NCBI GenBank assembly: GCA_023228945.1
Contig: JALOAI010000005.1
Coordinates: 130,914 to 194,913, forward strand
Direction of reading: 5' to 3'
Origin: Pigmentiphaga sp.
GTDB taxonomy: Bacteria > Pseudomonadota > Gammaproteobacteria > Burkholderiales > Burkholderiaceae_B
Length of the DNA stretch: 64,000 bases
This document shows positions 10,458 to 18,810 of this stretch, piece by piece. Position numbers and translations under genes: made by a program. How positions within the stretch are numbered: the stretch's first letter is position 1; every line of letters begins with the position of its first letter. Below the pieces are notes generated by a model. That model was given only the letters and a program-made list of their open reading frames with translations, was not told where the DNA came from and did not search any database.

Positions 10458-11441
10458 TCAATAAGCTTGGGCGTTGGACGCCCGCACGGCCTCGCCCCAC
10501 GATGCGGCTTCTTCTTGCATGGCGGTGGCGAACGCCGACGGATCGAGATAAGCGGCGGTCATGCCGGCGGTCAGCAGACGGTCGGCCAAGGCGCGCTCCG
10601 CGGTGACCTTGGCCAGCGCGGCGGCCAGCGTTTCCTGGATCTTGGCGGGCAGGCCGGCCGGAGCCGACAGGCCCAGGAAGGTGCCGCCGGGAATGCCTTT
10701 GACGCCAAGCTCCGCGAAGGTCGGCACATCGGGCAGTTCCGAGAAGCGCCGGTCTCCCGTCTGGGCCAGCGGGCGCAGGCGGCCGCTTTTGAAGAAGCCC
10801 AGGGCCGGGCCGATGGCGTCCACGCCCACCATCACTTCCCCCCCCGCCACCGCGCTCAACGCGGCGGGGCTACCTTTGTAGGGTACGTGGGTAGCCTGCA
10901 AGCCGAGGCGTGCTTTGAGCAGCTCAAAACAGAGATGGGCGGTGGTGCCCGCTCCTGGCGACACGAAATGATAATGGCCCGGTTTGGCGCGCAGGCGCGC
11001 CACCAGGTCGGCAAAATCCGTCACGTCGTCATCGGGATTGGTGTAGACCACGTTCTGGCTCACCGCGAACTGCCCGATGGGCGTGAAATCCTCCGCCGGC
11101 CGGTAGCTCAGATCGGGGTAGAGAAACGGCGCAATGCCCATATTGGACGACGTGGCCAGCGCCAGGTGATAGCCGTTGGCCGCCTCCCGGGCCACCTGGG
11201 CCGCGGCGATCGTGCCGGAGGCGCCGGGCTTATTGAGGATCACCATGGGCTGGATGCCCTGGCCGGCGAGGGCTTCGGTGACCATCCGTGTGGCCACGTC
11301 CAGCGCGCCGCCGCCCGGAAAGCCGACGGCGACCTGGATGGCTTGTGAAGGATAGGCGCTGGCCAGCGCCGGCAGGGCGCGGCCGGCCGTACAGGCCAGG
11401 CCGCCGAACATCAGGCCTTTCAGAACACTGCGTCGTTGCAT
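10458..11441 (-). CDS. Bug-family (TctC-like) periplasmic binding protein
   Basis: This 327-residue protein belongs to the Bug solute receptors of tripartite tricarboxylate transporters. It has a basic N-terminus and a hydrophobic segment ending in ALPALASA for export. Family motifs follow: YPSQAIQVAVGFPGGGALDV near residue 30, ILNKPGASGTIAA, and THVPYKGSPAAL. No membrane components (TctA/TctB) are nearby, as is usual for the many orphan Bug genes in Alcaligenaceae. It lies directly upstream of the phosphoesterase gene with a 6-base gap. The ligand cannot be told; known family ligands are mostly small carboxylates. Confidence 0.93.
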   Translation of the reverse strand: MQRRSVLKGLMFGGLACTAGRALPALASAYPSQAIQVAVGFPGGGALDVATRMVTEALAGQGIQPMVILNKPGASGTIAAAQVAREAANGYHLALATSSNMGIAPFLYPDLSYRPAEDFTPIGQFAVSQNVVYTNPDDDVTDFADLVARLRAKPGHYHFVSPGAGTTAHLCFELLKARLGLQATHVPYKGSPAALSAVAGGEVMVGVDAIGPALGFFKSGRLRPLAQTGDRRFSELPDVPTFAELGVKGIPGGTFLGLSAPAGLPAKIQETLAAALAKVTAERALADRLLTAGMTAAYLDPSAFATAMQEEAASWGEAVRASNAQAY

Positions 11442-11601
11442 GATATCGCTCCCGGATCGAAGTGCGGCCCAGTGTAGGCAGCCGGGCGGGAGCGGTAAAA
11501 CGCTTTATTTTGATGTTGGTATTAGCAGAGCTTATCCACTGGCCGGCCTATCGTGCTGGCCAGTTGCCCGCTTCTCCCGGCGCAGTGGCACGCGCTGGAG
11601 G

Positions 11602-12681
11602 TCAGTCGCGAAACACCGCATCGATGCTCTCTGCCTGCAGCACATTCAGCGCCCATTGTTGGAGTGCTTCGGTATCGGCCTGAGCGAGGCGCGCCACGGC
11701 CCACTCGGGCAAGGAACCAAACTTTTGCTGAAGCTGGGTTTGCAGCAAGAGAGAGGCACCTTTGATCTCGCTTTCCGCTTTTTCCCGGCGCAGGATCACG
11801 CGCTGCACGCTGGTCAGTTGTTGCATCATGATGGGATCTCCCGCGTCTTCCAGGGTCTCGGTAAATAGCTCATCCAGAGGCTCGGGCAGCACCAACAAGC
11901 TGTCGATCAGAAAAAACAGCGCGCCGCGCGCCTCGTCGTCATACCCCCATTGTGCCAGCGAACGCGCCAGTTGCAGCTTGCCAGCCAGACGTGTGACGTC
12001 GGGCCGGGTGGCACGATAGCGCAGAAGGGCCAACACGATGACGGCAAAGGGATTGGTGGGCGCGAGCTTCTCGAGCGTGGGCAGGCGCCGCCGCCAGCGG
12101 GCGAGGTTCACCACCGGAAAGCGGAAGGTCAGTTCGTCGCCCAGGCCGCCGCTGTGGAAGGTTTCCGTGGTCGAACCATTTTCGCGATCCAGCAGGATGG
12201 CGCAAGACAAAAGCGTGTGCTTGGGGTAGCGCTCGAACAGCCGGATCCGGTAACGGAACATCCGGGTCTTGAACGCGGGGCCGACACGCCCAGCTTGCAC
12301 CTCCAGATGGATGAGTAGCAAGGCCTCGCCGCCGCTCTTGAGCCGCACCTGTACCAGTACATCCACACGCCTCTCGCCGCGCTTGAGAAGGCGATCCAGG
12401 CGCCGCAGCTCCTGATCCAGAAAAACGGGCGCAACACGCCAGTCGATGCGTTGGTGGGTCTTCGGCCAGAATAAGGCCAGGCAATCGGGCAGCCAGTTTT
12501 GCAAGGCTTGCTTCCAGACGCCATCGAGATCCGGTGAGAGTTCAGGCGTGGCCGCTTCTTCCGGGATGGGTTCACGCAAGGCACAGGGCGATGCCGAAGG
12601 GCTGGCTAGCGGCCACCACCGAGCGGTGGGTTGAGGGGGCGCGGTGAATGGCGTGAGGACAACATGAAAACTGTCGGACAT
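11602..12681 (-). CDS. Rpn/DUF4351 nuclease-like protein
   Basis: The 359-residue protein resembles the Rpn (recombination-promoting nuclease, formerly YhgA/PDDEXK transposase-like) group. The central core contains VDVLVQVRLKSGGEALLLIH, LEVQ and FKTRMFRYRIRLFERY; the LEVQ strand is where such folds carry E-x-K/Q active-site residues. The last 60 residues (GASLLLQTQLQQKFGSLPEW, then LQQWALNVLQAESIDAVF) match the DUF4351 tail often attached to these proteins. The first 40 residues are proline-rich and probably disordered. It stands alone between two Bug-receptor regions. Its role may be mobile-element or stress related, but this is inference. Confidence 0.7.
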   Translation of the reverse strand: MSDSFHVVLTPFTAPPQPTARWWPLASPSASPCALREPIPEEAATPELSPDLDGVWKQALQNWLPDCLALFWPKTHQRIDWRVAPVFLDQELRRLDRLLKRGERRVDVLVQVRLKSGGEALLLIHLEVQAGRVGPAFKTRMFRYRIRLFERYPKHTLLSCAILLDRENGSTTETFHSGGLGDELTFRFPVVNLARWRRRLPTLEKLAPTNPFAVIVLALLRYRATRPDVTRLAGKLQLARSLAQWGYDDEARGALFFLIDSLLVLPEPLDELFTETLEDAGDPIMMQQLTSVQRVILRREKAESEIKGASLLLQTQLQQKFGSLPEWAVARLAQADTEALQQWALNVLQAESIDAVFRD

Positions 12682-12974
12682 GAGGCGGTGGCAGCAGGGT
12701 ACGGGGAACCGCCATCATGAGCCGGCCCAGGCCCGTCCGCCATCCGTAAAGGCCGAGGGACCTGAGTCTTGGCTGCGCGGCTTAGTCGGTATTAACGAAG
12801 GTGATATGCCAAGTGTCATAGATTGCCCGGGCGCGGACTTGCCGCGCCATGGTGAGGGATGGCCACGTGTTATCTGAATGCTATTGACCTTATGGTATTA
12901 CGCACTCATACTTTAGCGATCGATCGGTAAACGAAGTCAGATCACTACCGATTGATTTCACGAAGGAGAGACAC
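12682..12974 (+). other. Promoter region of the catabolic + arm
   Basis: These 293 bases hold a candidate promoter, TTGACC (12884-12889) and CATACT (12907-12912) with a 17-base spacer. A 20-bp palindrome follows at the expected transcription start (12912-12931), then a GAAGGAG ribosome binding site just before the Bug gene. The first 180 bases show no gene. Confidence 0.55.
12912..12931. promoter_or_regulatory. TetR-type operator, left copy
   Basis: TTTAGCGATCGATCGGTAAA is a 20-bp palindrome with one mismatched pair. It sits just downstream of a -10 box, where a bound repressor would block initiation. Its exact reverse complement occurs at 24503-24522, before the other arm of the cluster. 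The likely binder is the TetR protein encoded at 16995-17654. Confidence 0.75.
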
Positions 12975-13937
12975 ATGGAGCACCGTTTCAGTCGCCGCGC
13001 TTTCGTCGCGGCCCTTGCCGCCCTCCCGCTGGCCGCCAGGGCACAGGCGTATCCTGCGAAGGCCGTTACCATCGTCGTGCCAAGTTTGCCCGGAGGGGTG
13101 CTGGACGTCGTCGCGCGCACGCTCGCCCCTCAGATGTCCGACGATTTGCATCAGTCCGTCGTGGTCGACAACCGGCCGGGTGGCAATAGCCATATCGGAG
13201 CCAGCCTCGTGGCCAGATCCAAGCCGGATGGTTATACGCTTTTGTGCGCCGCGGGAAGCACTTTGGTGTCAGGGGTCTCGCGAAACCTGAACTACGAGCC
13301 CATGAGCGACCTGGTACCTGTAGCGCGCGTAGTAACGGCACCTGTCTACGTTGTCGTGTCGGCGGACTCCCCGTTCAAAACACTGGCGGATTTGATCGAA
13401 GCCAGCAAATCCAAGCCAGGCACGATCTTCTTCGGGTCCACCAGCGTGGGTAATTCCACCCATATCGGGGCGGAAATGTTGAATACCCTGGCGGGAATGG
13501 GGGCGTCCCACGTGCCGTACAAAGGGGCTGTTCCGGCACTCACAGATCTTGCGGGAGGCCGGATTCATTTCATGCTGGACAGTCTGGCGTCCGTGAATCC
13601 CATGCTTCAGTCGGGAAAGATTCGTATGTTGGCGGTAACCGCCCCGGCTCGAGTGAAAGACTTTCCGAACGTTCCCACCGTCGCCGAGACATTGCCGGGG
13701 TTCCAGATTGAGGGTTGGGTTGGCGTGTTCGCACCTGCCGCGACTCCCGCCGAGATCGTCGATAAGTTGGCCGGCGCGATCGAGCAGGCCACGAAAAACG
13801 CCGAGGTAGCGAAGACACTCCGGGCTGCCTCGGGAGAAGTGGCGTTTCTCGGGCCGGCGGAGGCCCGGATCTTTATGAATGAGGACCACGAGCGGATTAT
13901 CAAGGTTGTTCGGGCCGCGAATATTGTGATCGACTGA
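12975..13937 (+). CDS. Bug-family (TctC-like) binding protein of the catabolic cluster
   Basis: This 320-residue receptor starts with a twin-arginine-like SRRAFVAALAALPLAARAQA export signal. The family motifs follow: YPAKAVTIVVPSLPGGVLDV, VVVDNRPGGNSHIGA, and SHVPYKGAVPALTDLAGGRI. It is first in the + arm, behind the palindromic operator, and 7 bases before an acyl-CoA dehydrogenase gene. The context suggests it binds the carboxylic acid degraded by the cluster, but no transporter membrane subunits are encoded nearby. The start follows GAAGGAGAGACAC with good spacing. Confidence 0.94.
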   Translation: MEHRFSRRAFVAALAALPLAARAQAYPAKAVTIVVPSLPGGVLDVVARTLAPQMSDDLHQSVVVDNRPGGNSHIGASLVARSKPDGYTLLCAAGSTLVSGVSRNLNYEPMSDLVPVARVVTAPVYVVVSADSPFKTLADLIEASKSKPGTIFFGSTSVGNSTHIGAEMLNTLAGMGASHVPYKGAVPALTDLAGGRIHFMLDSLASVNPMLQSGKIRMLAVTAPARVKDFPNVPTVAETLPGFQIEGWVGVFAPAATPAEIVDKLAGAIEQATKNAEVAKTLRAASGEVAFLGPAEARIFMNEDHERIIKVVRAANIVID

Positions 13938-13944
13938 ATGTGAG

Positions 13945-14997
13945 ATGCGCGAGAGCATGCAAGAGTTGCTGATTGAGCTGACCCGCCGAGAGCTCGATAA
14001 ATGGCGAGGAGGCAGGCTGGCCGACAAGCCGGAACACGACGGTTGGCAGGCGGGACTCTGGACTTTGCTTGAAAGCCTGGAACTGCCGCGATGCCTGGCT
14101 TCAGAACCGCAGGGCGGCTCGGGGGTGGGCCTGAGAGACGCGTTCGCCTTGATGCAGTTGATTGGTGAGTACGCGCTCCCGGTGCCCTTGGTCGAGACGA
14201 TCCTGGCACATCATCTGCTGTCGATGGCCGGGCTGACAGGGCCGGCCGGACCCTTGTCCATCTCTAGCCATCCGGATGGTCCCTGCGGGACTGTCACACT
14301 GAAAGACCGGAAAGCCGTGCTGAACGGTAGAGGCGCGCGCGTGCCCTGGGGGCGTGATGTCGCGGGCGTCGTTCTATTGGCCGACCATGGTGGCGAAACC
14401 CTGCTCGTGCTGGTGCGGCAAGGTCAGTTTGAGGTGCAAGCGGGGCTCAACACGGCTGCCGACGCGCGGGACACACTCGAGTTTAGAAATAGCGAAATAG
14501 ACCTTTTTGCCGGTTCGCCAATCGACTCCGAGGGCTTTTATCGATTGGCCGCCGCGGCCAGGGTGGCGCAAATGGCGGGGGCTTGCCGCGAAATTTTGCA
14601 GATGTCCGTGTCCCATGCGAATACGCGCGAGCAATTTGGTCGCCCTATAGCCAAATTCCAGGCTATTCAGCAGCATCTGGCGAGCCTTGCCAGCCTGTGG
14701 GCTATCTGCGCGGGGGCGTCCGATCTGGCGATACGTAGTCTGGAGGCGGGCGGCAACAGCCTCGGGGTCGCGTGCGCGAAGGCGCGTGCTGGTGAGGCTG
14801 CTTCCGCGGCCGCCGCAGCGGCGCATCAGGTGCTCGGTGCCATGGGGTTCTCGCGCGAGCACGGCCTGCATCGCTGTACGCAGCGTTTGCTTTCCTGGCG
14901 CGACGAGTTCGGGTCCGAGGCCTACTGGAACGAGCGCTTGGGCGCGTTGGCCATCTCTGCCGGTGCCGATGGGCTCTGGCCCATCCTGACGGATTAA
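13945..14997 (+). CDS. Acyl-CoA dehydrogenase, smaller divergent subunit
   Basis: The 350-residue flavoprotein-type sequence is shorter than the usual 380 and diverges at its N-terminus. It keeps the C-terminal FAD-contact block HANTREQFGRPIAKFQAIQQ and the AAAAHQVLGAMGFSREHGLH segment. The region where classical enzymes carry substrate-binding serine/threonine loops is reduced. Followed after 4 bases by a second dehydrogenase gene, it fits the adjacent-gene pairs that form alpha2-beta2 dehydrogenases in steroid side-chain degradation. That quaternary structure is inferred. An alternative start is ATG 13957. Confidence 0.88.
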   Translation: MRESMQELLIELTRRELDKWRGGRLADKPEHDGWQAGLWTLLESLELPRCLASEPQGGSGVGLRDAFALMQLIGEYALPVPLVETILAHHLLSMAGLTGPAGPLSISSHPDGPCGTVTLKDRKAVLNGRGARVPWGRDVAGVVLLADHGGETLLVLVRQGQFEVQAGLNTAADARDTLEFRNSEIDLFAGSPIDSEGFYRLAAAARVAQMAGACREILQMSVSHANTREQFGRPIAKFQAIQQHLASLASLWAICAGASDLAIRSLEAGGNSLGVACAKARAGEAASAAAAAAHQVLGAMGFSREHGLHRCTQRLLSWRDEFGSEAYWNERLGALAISAGADGLWPILTD

Positions 14998-15001
14998 GAA
15001 G

Positions 15002-16126
15002 ATGACGTTTCAAGCGCAAGCGGATACACCGCAACTCGCTGCGTTGCGGCGCGAAGTTCGTGAGTTTGTCGCGAGTGAGCGACCAACCCGTAGCTATGAA
15101 TATCTTGGCGGTGACGACCCGGAATTTAGTCGGAAGCTGGGCGAGAAAGGCTGGATCGGCATGTGTTGGCCCCGGGCTTATGGCGGTTCGGAGAGGTCGC
15201 TGCTCGAGCGCTATGTGATCGCCGAAGAACTGCTGGTGGCCCGCGCCCCCCTGGGCTTTCATTGGATCGGCGACCGGCAGGCGGGGCCTCTGCTTTTGCG
15301 CTATGGCACCGAAGAACAAAAAGCCGCAATCCTGCCGCGAATCGCCGCGGGCACTTGCCGCTTTTGCATTGGGATGAGCGAGGCCGATTCGGGATCCGAT
15401 CTCGCTTCCGTACGTACCAAGGCAACTGCGGTATCGGGAGGCTTCGTGCTGACCGGCGCCAAGCTTTGGACCAGCGGGGCGCATCGATCGGATTTCATGA
15501 TCGCGCTTTGTCGAACGGGCCCGCGTGGCGTCTCCCGACACGAGGGCCTCAGTCAGTTTCTCATCGACCTGCGTGCGCCTGGCGTGGAGTGCCGCCAAAT
15601 CGAGAATATCGCTCGCGAGCGCGATTTCAACGAGGTGGTGTTTCACGATATGTTCGTGCCGGCAAACTGTCTGGTGGGTGGGCTCGGCGAAGGCTGGAAG
15701 CAGGTCAGCGACGAACTGGCGCTGGAGCGTTCAGGGCCGGAACGGTTCCTTTCGAGCTTTGGCCTTTTGCTTGAGCTCCTGGATGTTTTGAAAGCCCAGG
15801 CCAGCCCCGCGGCGGCGCGTGAAGTCGGTCGTCTGGTCGCTCACCTGGCGACGGTGCGCCATCTTTCGCGCTCCGTTGCCGGGCTTCTGCAGCAGGGCGA
15901 AGTTCCTGCCCTGGAAGCCGCGATCGTCAAAGACATCGGGACCAATCTCGAGCAGGAAATGTGCGAGGTGGTGCGGACTCTTGCCGGCGTGGAACCCGAT
16001 CCGCAGGCAGAAGGGCTGGCCGGCTCCCTCGCCCAAGTCCTGTGGCGCGCTCCGTCATTCACCTTGAGAGGCGGCACCCGCGAGGTCTTGCGGGGCATTA
16101 TCGCGCGCGGCGTTGGGGCGCGCTGA
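15002..16126 (+). CDS. Acyl-CoA dehydrogenase, main subunit
   Basis: This 374-residue protein has the full dehydrogenase layout: helical N-terminal domain (1-115), beta domain with FCIGMSEADSGSDLASVRT (FAD/substrate contacts), KLWTSGAH, and a helical C-terminal domain. ELALERSGPERFLS puts a glutamate in the helix-G position used as catalytic base by isovaleryl- and long-chain-type enzymes. The C-terminus ends RGGTREVLRGIIARGVG. It should introduce an alpha-beta double bond into an acyl-CoA and pass electrons to ETF; ETF-ubiquinone oxidoreductase is encoded at 35420. It is the last gene of the + arm. Confidence 0.94.
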   Translation: MTFQAQADTPQLAALRREVREFVASERPTRSYEYLGGDDPEFSRKLGEKGWIGMCWPRAYGGSERSLLERYVIAEELLVARAPLGFHWIGDRQAGPLLLRYGTEEQKAAILPRIAAGTCRFCIGMSEADSGSDLASVRTKATAVSGGFVLTGAKLWTSGAHRSDFMIALCRTGPRGVSRHEGLSQFLIDLRAPGVECRQIENIARERDFNEVVFHDMFVPANCLVGGLGEGWKQVSDELALERSGPERFLSSFGLLLELLDVLKAQASPAAAREVGRLVAHLATVRHLSRSVAGLLQQGEVPALEAAIVKDIGTNLEQEMCEVVRTLAGVEPDPQAEGLAGSLAQVLWRAPSFTLRGGTREVLRGIIARGVGAR

Positions 16127-16261
16127 TCGGCGGCTAGGAGTCTGTCGGAGTATCGGCCATCATCATGCACGCCAGCCGCGGCCGAGCCAACGGCCGAGGC
16201 GTTCTGCAGTTCCGGAACGAGTTGTCGTGTTCACGATCATCTCCTGCGGCATGCCGGCATG

Positions 16262-16681
16262 TCAGCCCGGGCCGGATTGGAATGGATTCCTGATCCCAAG
16301 ACTCTCTTCGAGGATCTGGTCATGGCCCAGGTCCTCGGTGTAGAGCATCGTACAACCTGCTGCGATGGCCGCCGAAGCGATGCAGGCATCGTAGAACGAC
16401 AGGCGGTAGCGCTGCGCGATGTGGCGCGCACGATCATGCACATCCTCGGTCAGGGCGACGACCTTGCAGAAGCTGCGCACCAAGTCCAGGAACTGCGTGA
16501 TCTCGTCCCACTCCATCTTCAACTTCCGCACGCACACGTGGGTGACCTCGTTGAGCACCTGCACGCTGATGACCGGCGAGCGCCTGAGCAGCGCCTCGGC
16601 CCCGTCGGCCTTGCGGGCATCCTCGGACAGCAGGTACAGCACGACGTTGCTGTCCAGGAAGACGGGACTGCGATCAGCCAC
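16262..16681 (-). CDS. PIN-domain toxin (VapC-like), second module
   Basis: The 139-residue PIN protein has acidic residues in SPVFLDSNVVLYLLSEDARK, SVQVLNEVTHVC and RLSFYDACIASAAI, with LYTEDLGHDQIL near the end: the usual VapC set. The frame is open further upstream, but that part overlaps the antitoxin gene in a meaningless frame. GTG at 16681, giving VADRSPVFLDSN, is the sensible start and overlaps the antitoxin stop by 8 bases. It lies between the acyl-CoA dehydrogenase and TetR genes and looks like a later insertion into the catabolic cluster. Confidence 0.85.
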   Translation of the reverse strand: MADRSPVFLDSNVVLYLLSEDARKADGAEALLRRSPVISVQVLNEVTHVCVRKLKMEWDEITQFLDLVRSFCKVVALTEDVHDRARHIAQRYRLSFYDACIASAAIAAGCTMLYTEDLGHDQILEESLGIRNPFQSGPG

Positions 16682-16907
16682 GGGCGTTCGCCTCGTCCCG
16701 GTCGAACTTGAAGTCGGCCGGCAACTTGCCGCGGAACTGCCGCAGGCGCGCGAACAGTACATCCACACCAGGCTTCTTGCGCACGGCGAACTTTCGCGGC
16801 GCATCGACCACGATCTCGATGTCGTCGCCTTCGCTCAGCTCCAGCGCCTCCACGACGCTGGCAGGCAGACGAACGGCCAGGCTGTTGCCCCATTTTGCGA
16901 CTTGCAT
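16674..16907 (-). CDS. AbrB/MazE-type antitoxin (VapB-like), second module
   Basis: The 77-residue protein begins MQVAKWGNSLAVRLPASVVE, the classic MazE/VapB swapped-hairpin DNA-binding domain. A charged tail (KFDRDEANARG) follows for toxin binding. ATG 16907 is preceded by GGAGG six bases upstream; a TTG four codons earlier is possible but overlaps that site. A perfect inverted repeat about 20 bases upstream is its probable autoregulatory operator. Confidence 0.85.
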   Translation of the reverse strand: MQVAKWGNSLAVRLPASVVEALELSEGDDIEIVVDAPRKFAVRKKPGVDVLFARLRQFRGKLPADFKFDRDEANARG

Positions 16908-16925
16908 CGCGACCTCCAATCAATG

Positions 16926-16949
16926 ATATACGCCATAAAATGTATATCA
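16926..16949 (-). promoter_or_regulatory. Operator of the second toxin-antitoxin module
   Basis: GATATAC and GTATATC form perfect 7-bp arms around a 10-base spacer, in an AT-rich island just upstream of the antitoxin gene. The spacing is one helical turn between half-site edges, which suits a dimeric AbrB-type repressor. Confidence 0.6.
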
Positions 16950-16994
16950 AAGCGGGAGAAATAGCAAAATCTTTGGGTTACCAGTGGGTGGCCA

Positions 16995-17654
16995 TCATCC
17001 CTCTCCTTCGGTACGGTCGCGAACCAGGGCCAGCGCGAATCCGATGTAGGCATCGGCAAGTTCGGCGGGCGACTTCGGGCCCGTCGGGGTGTACCAGTCG
17101 GCCACACTGCGACAAAGGACCCAGACGGCACGGGTCGTTTCGGGTACATCGGGTGCTCGGAATACGCCTACGCGCCGTCCGGCTTCGATCTCGCGGCGCA
17201 CGAGCCCTTCAAGCTCGTCTCGGCGAGCGATGTGGGCCTTGCGATGGGGCGGCTCGAGGAACTGCATTTCGCGGGCGAGATGAGCCAGTTGGCGGCGATG
17301 CGTCATGTAGAGCACGATGTTCTCTATCAAAAGGCAAAAGCGCCGACGGGGCGAGTCACCGCCTTCTTGCAAAGCGGCATGCGCACGCCGCAGGAGTTCT
17401 TCGCTGGAATGCCGCAACAGCACCACGAGCATTTCCTGCTTACTGGAAAAGTGATAGTAGAGCCCCGGCACCGACATCTTCGCTTCTTTGGCTATCATGC
17501 GGACCGTCGTGCCGTGGTAGCCGAAATTGGTAAAGACCCGCAGGGTTGCCTCGAGCACAGGGCCCAGACCGCTATCCCGATCATATGATCGCCAAGCGGC
17601 CTCCGGTTGCTCAACCGTTGCTTCAACCGCACGGGCCAGGTTATCGACTTTCAT
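16995..17654 (-). CDS. TetR-family regulator of the catabolic cluster
   Basis: This 219-residue protein has an N-terminal TetR helix-turn-helix (VLEATLRVFTNFGYHGTTVR, then MIAKEAKMSVPGLYYHFSSK, about residues 32-78). The C-terminal ligand domain contains LYMTHRRQLAHLAREMQFLE and is reminiscent of KstR2-like regulators that sense CoA thioesters. It overlaps the end of the CoA-transferase gene by 14 bases and is last in the - arm. The identical palindrome before both arms makes it the obvious candidate repressor of the whole cluster, with an acyl-CoA intermediate as inducer. Both points are inference. Confidence 0.92.
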   Translation of the reverse strand: MKVDNLARAVEATVEQPEAAWRSYDRDSGLGPVLEATLRVFTNFGYHGTTVRMIAKEAKMSVPGLYYHFSSKQEMLVVLLRHSSEELLRRAHAALQEGGDSPRRRFCLLIENIVLYMTHRRQLAHLAREMQFLEPPHRKAHIARRDELEGLVRREIEAGRRVGVFRAPDVPETTRAVWVLCRSVADWYTPTGPKSPAELADAYIGFALALVRDRTEGEG

Positions 17655-18810
17655 GCTGACTTCTGAAGGTGATGGTGGTGCTCGGTTCGTTCGCCGGCGC
17701 TAGGATCTCCTGGCTTCGCGTTCGGCCCAAAGTGATGGGGCTGCGAATGGCTGGTGCCTCCGGCGTGTGGGTGAACATGTCGCATTCTAAGGTAAGCGGA
17801 TCCTGTGCTACCGCATGATAGTCCTTGACCAGACCACAGACGATACCCTGTTGTCTCAGGCGCTTGGCCCAGACCCTGGCCTCTTGAGTCGTCATTCGCT
17901 CCTCGATCAAGGGTGTCAGAGCGGCGCGATGAGCGGCCCGCTCGGGGCCTGAGGCGAAGCGAGGGTCCTGGACGAGTTCGGGCAGCCCGATGAGCGAAGT
18001 AAAGGCCTCCCAGTGCGGCTGTAGATAGGCACTCACGATCAGGTAGCCGTCTTTGCAGCGGAAAGCATCGGCGGGCGCGGATAACGGGGCGCTGTTGCCG
18101 GGGCGTGGGGATTGCTGCCCCGTTGCCAGAAATTCGCACAACGGGCCGGTCTGTAAGTTGAGTGCCATTTCATACAGGCTGATCCGAACGACGTCGCCAC
18201 GCCCGGTACGAGCGCGCCTGAACAGCGCCGCGAGGATCCCGTGGCAGAGGGCGTGCCCGCAGGCCGCGTCGACGATGGTGAATCCCACCTTGGTTGGCGG
18301 CCCATCGGGATAGCCTGTCGTAGACATGATGCCACTCTCGGCCTGTACGACAATATCCACCCCGCCGCGCTCGCGGCCTTGCTTTCCCCAGCCGAAACCG
18401 CTGACGGACGCATATACCAAGCCGGGATTGCGTTGCAACAACACATCCGGGCCTAGCCCGAGCCGTTCCATCACGCCTGGCCGCGAAGCCTCGATGAGGA
18501 TGTCCGCCTGTTCGGCCAGCCGCAAGATGCGTTCCCGCGACTCCGGCTGTCGCAGATCTTCGCGCACCAGCCGTTTGTTTCGGTTGTAGCCCGTGAAAAC
18601 CGGAGCCACCGTGAGATCGCGCGCGCTGGGAGACTTCAATTGCCGGGCACTGTCGCCACCCGGCGGCTCCACTTTGATGACGTCGGCGCCATAATCGGCC
18701 AGTAGCAGCCCAGCGCTGGGCGCCGCTATCATTTGAGCAAGTTCCAGTACCTTGATGCCCGCCAGTGGCAACTCTTCTTGAAACTGCCGCATTTCGTCAT
18801 CCCCTTGCAT
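17641..18810 (-). CDS. CaiB/BaiF-type family III CoA-transferase
   Basis: The 389-residue protein matches family III CoA-transferases, which move CoA between carboxylic acids. Hallmarks: LAGIKVLELAQMIAAPSAGL, LLADYGADVIKVEPPGGDSA, NRNKRLVREDLRQPE, and RGGVDIVVQAESGIMSTTG, whose aspartate is the expected nucleophile that forms the acyl anhydride. It sits between the ligase and TetR genes. With the ligase it gives the pathway two routes to CoA activation, perhaps substrate entry versus recycling CoA from a product. The start could be ATG 18810 or ATG 18792. Confidence 0.92.
   Translation of the reverse strand: MQGDDEMRQFQEELPLAGIKVLELAQMIAAPSAGLLLADYGADVIKVEPPGGDSARQLKSPSARDLTVAPVFTGYNRNKRLVREDLRQPESRERILRLAEQADILIEASRPGVMERLGLGPDVLLQRNPGLVYASVSGFGWGKQGRERGGVDIVVQAESGIMSTTGYPDGPPTKVGFTIVDAACGHALCHGILAALFRRARTGRGDVVRISLYEMALNLQTGPLCEFLATGQQSPRPGNSAPLSAPADAFRCKDGYLIVSAYLQPHWEAFTSLIGLPELVQDPRFASGPERAAHRAALTPLIEERMTTQEARVWAKRLRQQGIVCGLVKDYHAVAQDPLTLECDMFTHTPEAPAIRSPITLGRTRSQEILAPANEPSTTITFRSQHESR

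Noticed and set aside
8775..11348. An 857-codon + strand frame spanning the phosphoesterase and Bug receptor genes
   Set aside because: It crosses two well-supported genes on the other strand and reads as low-complexity Arg/Gly/Ala protein.
13945..14997. The 350-residue dehydrogenase considered as a broken pseudogene
   Set aside because: The frame is intact, keeps the FAD-contact motif, and its spacing to the next gene suits a two-subunit enzyme.
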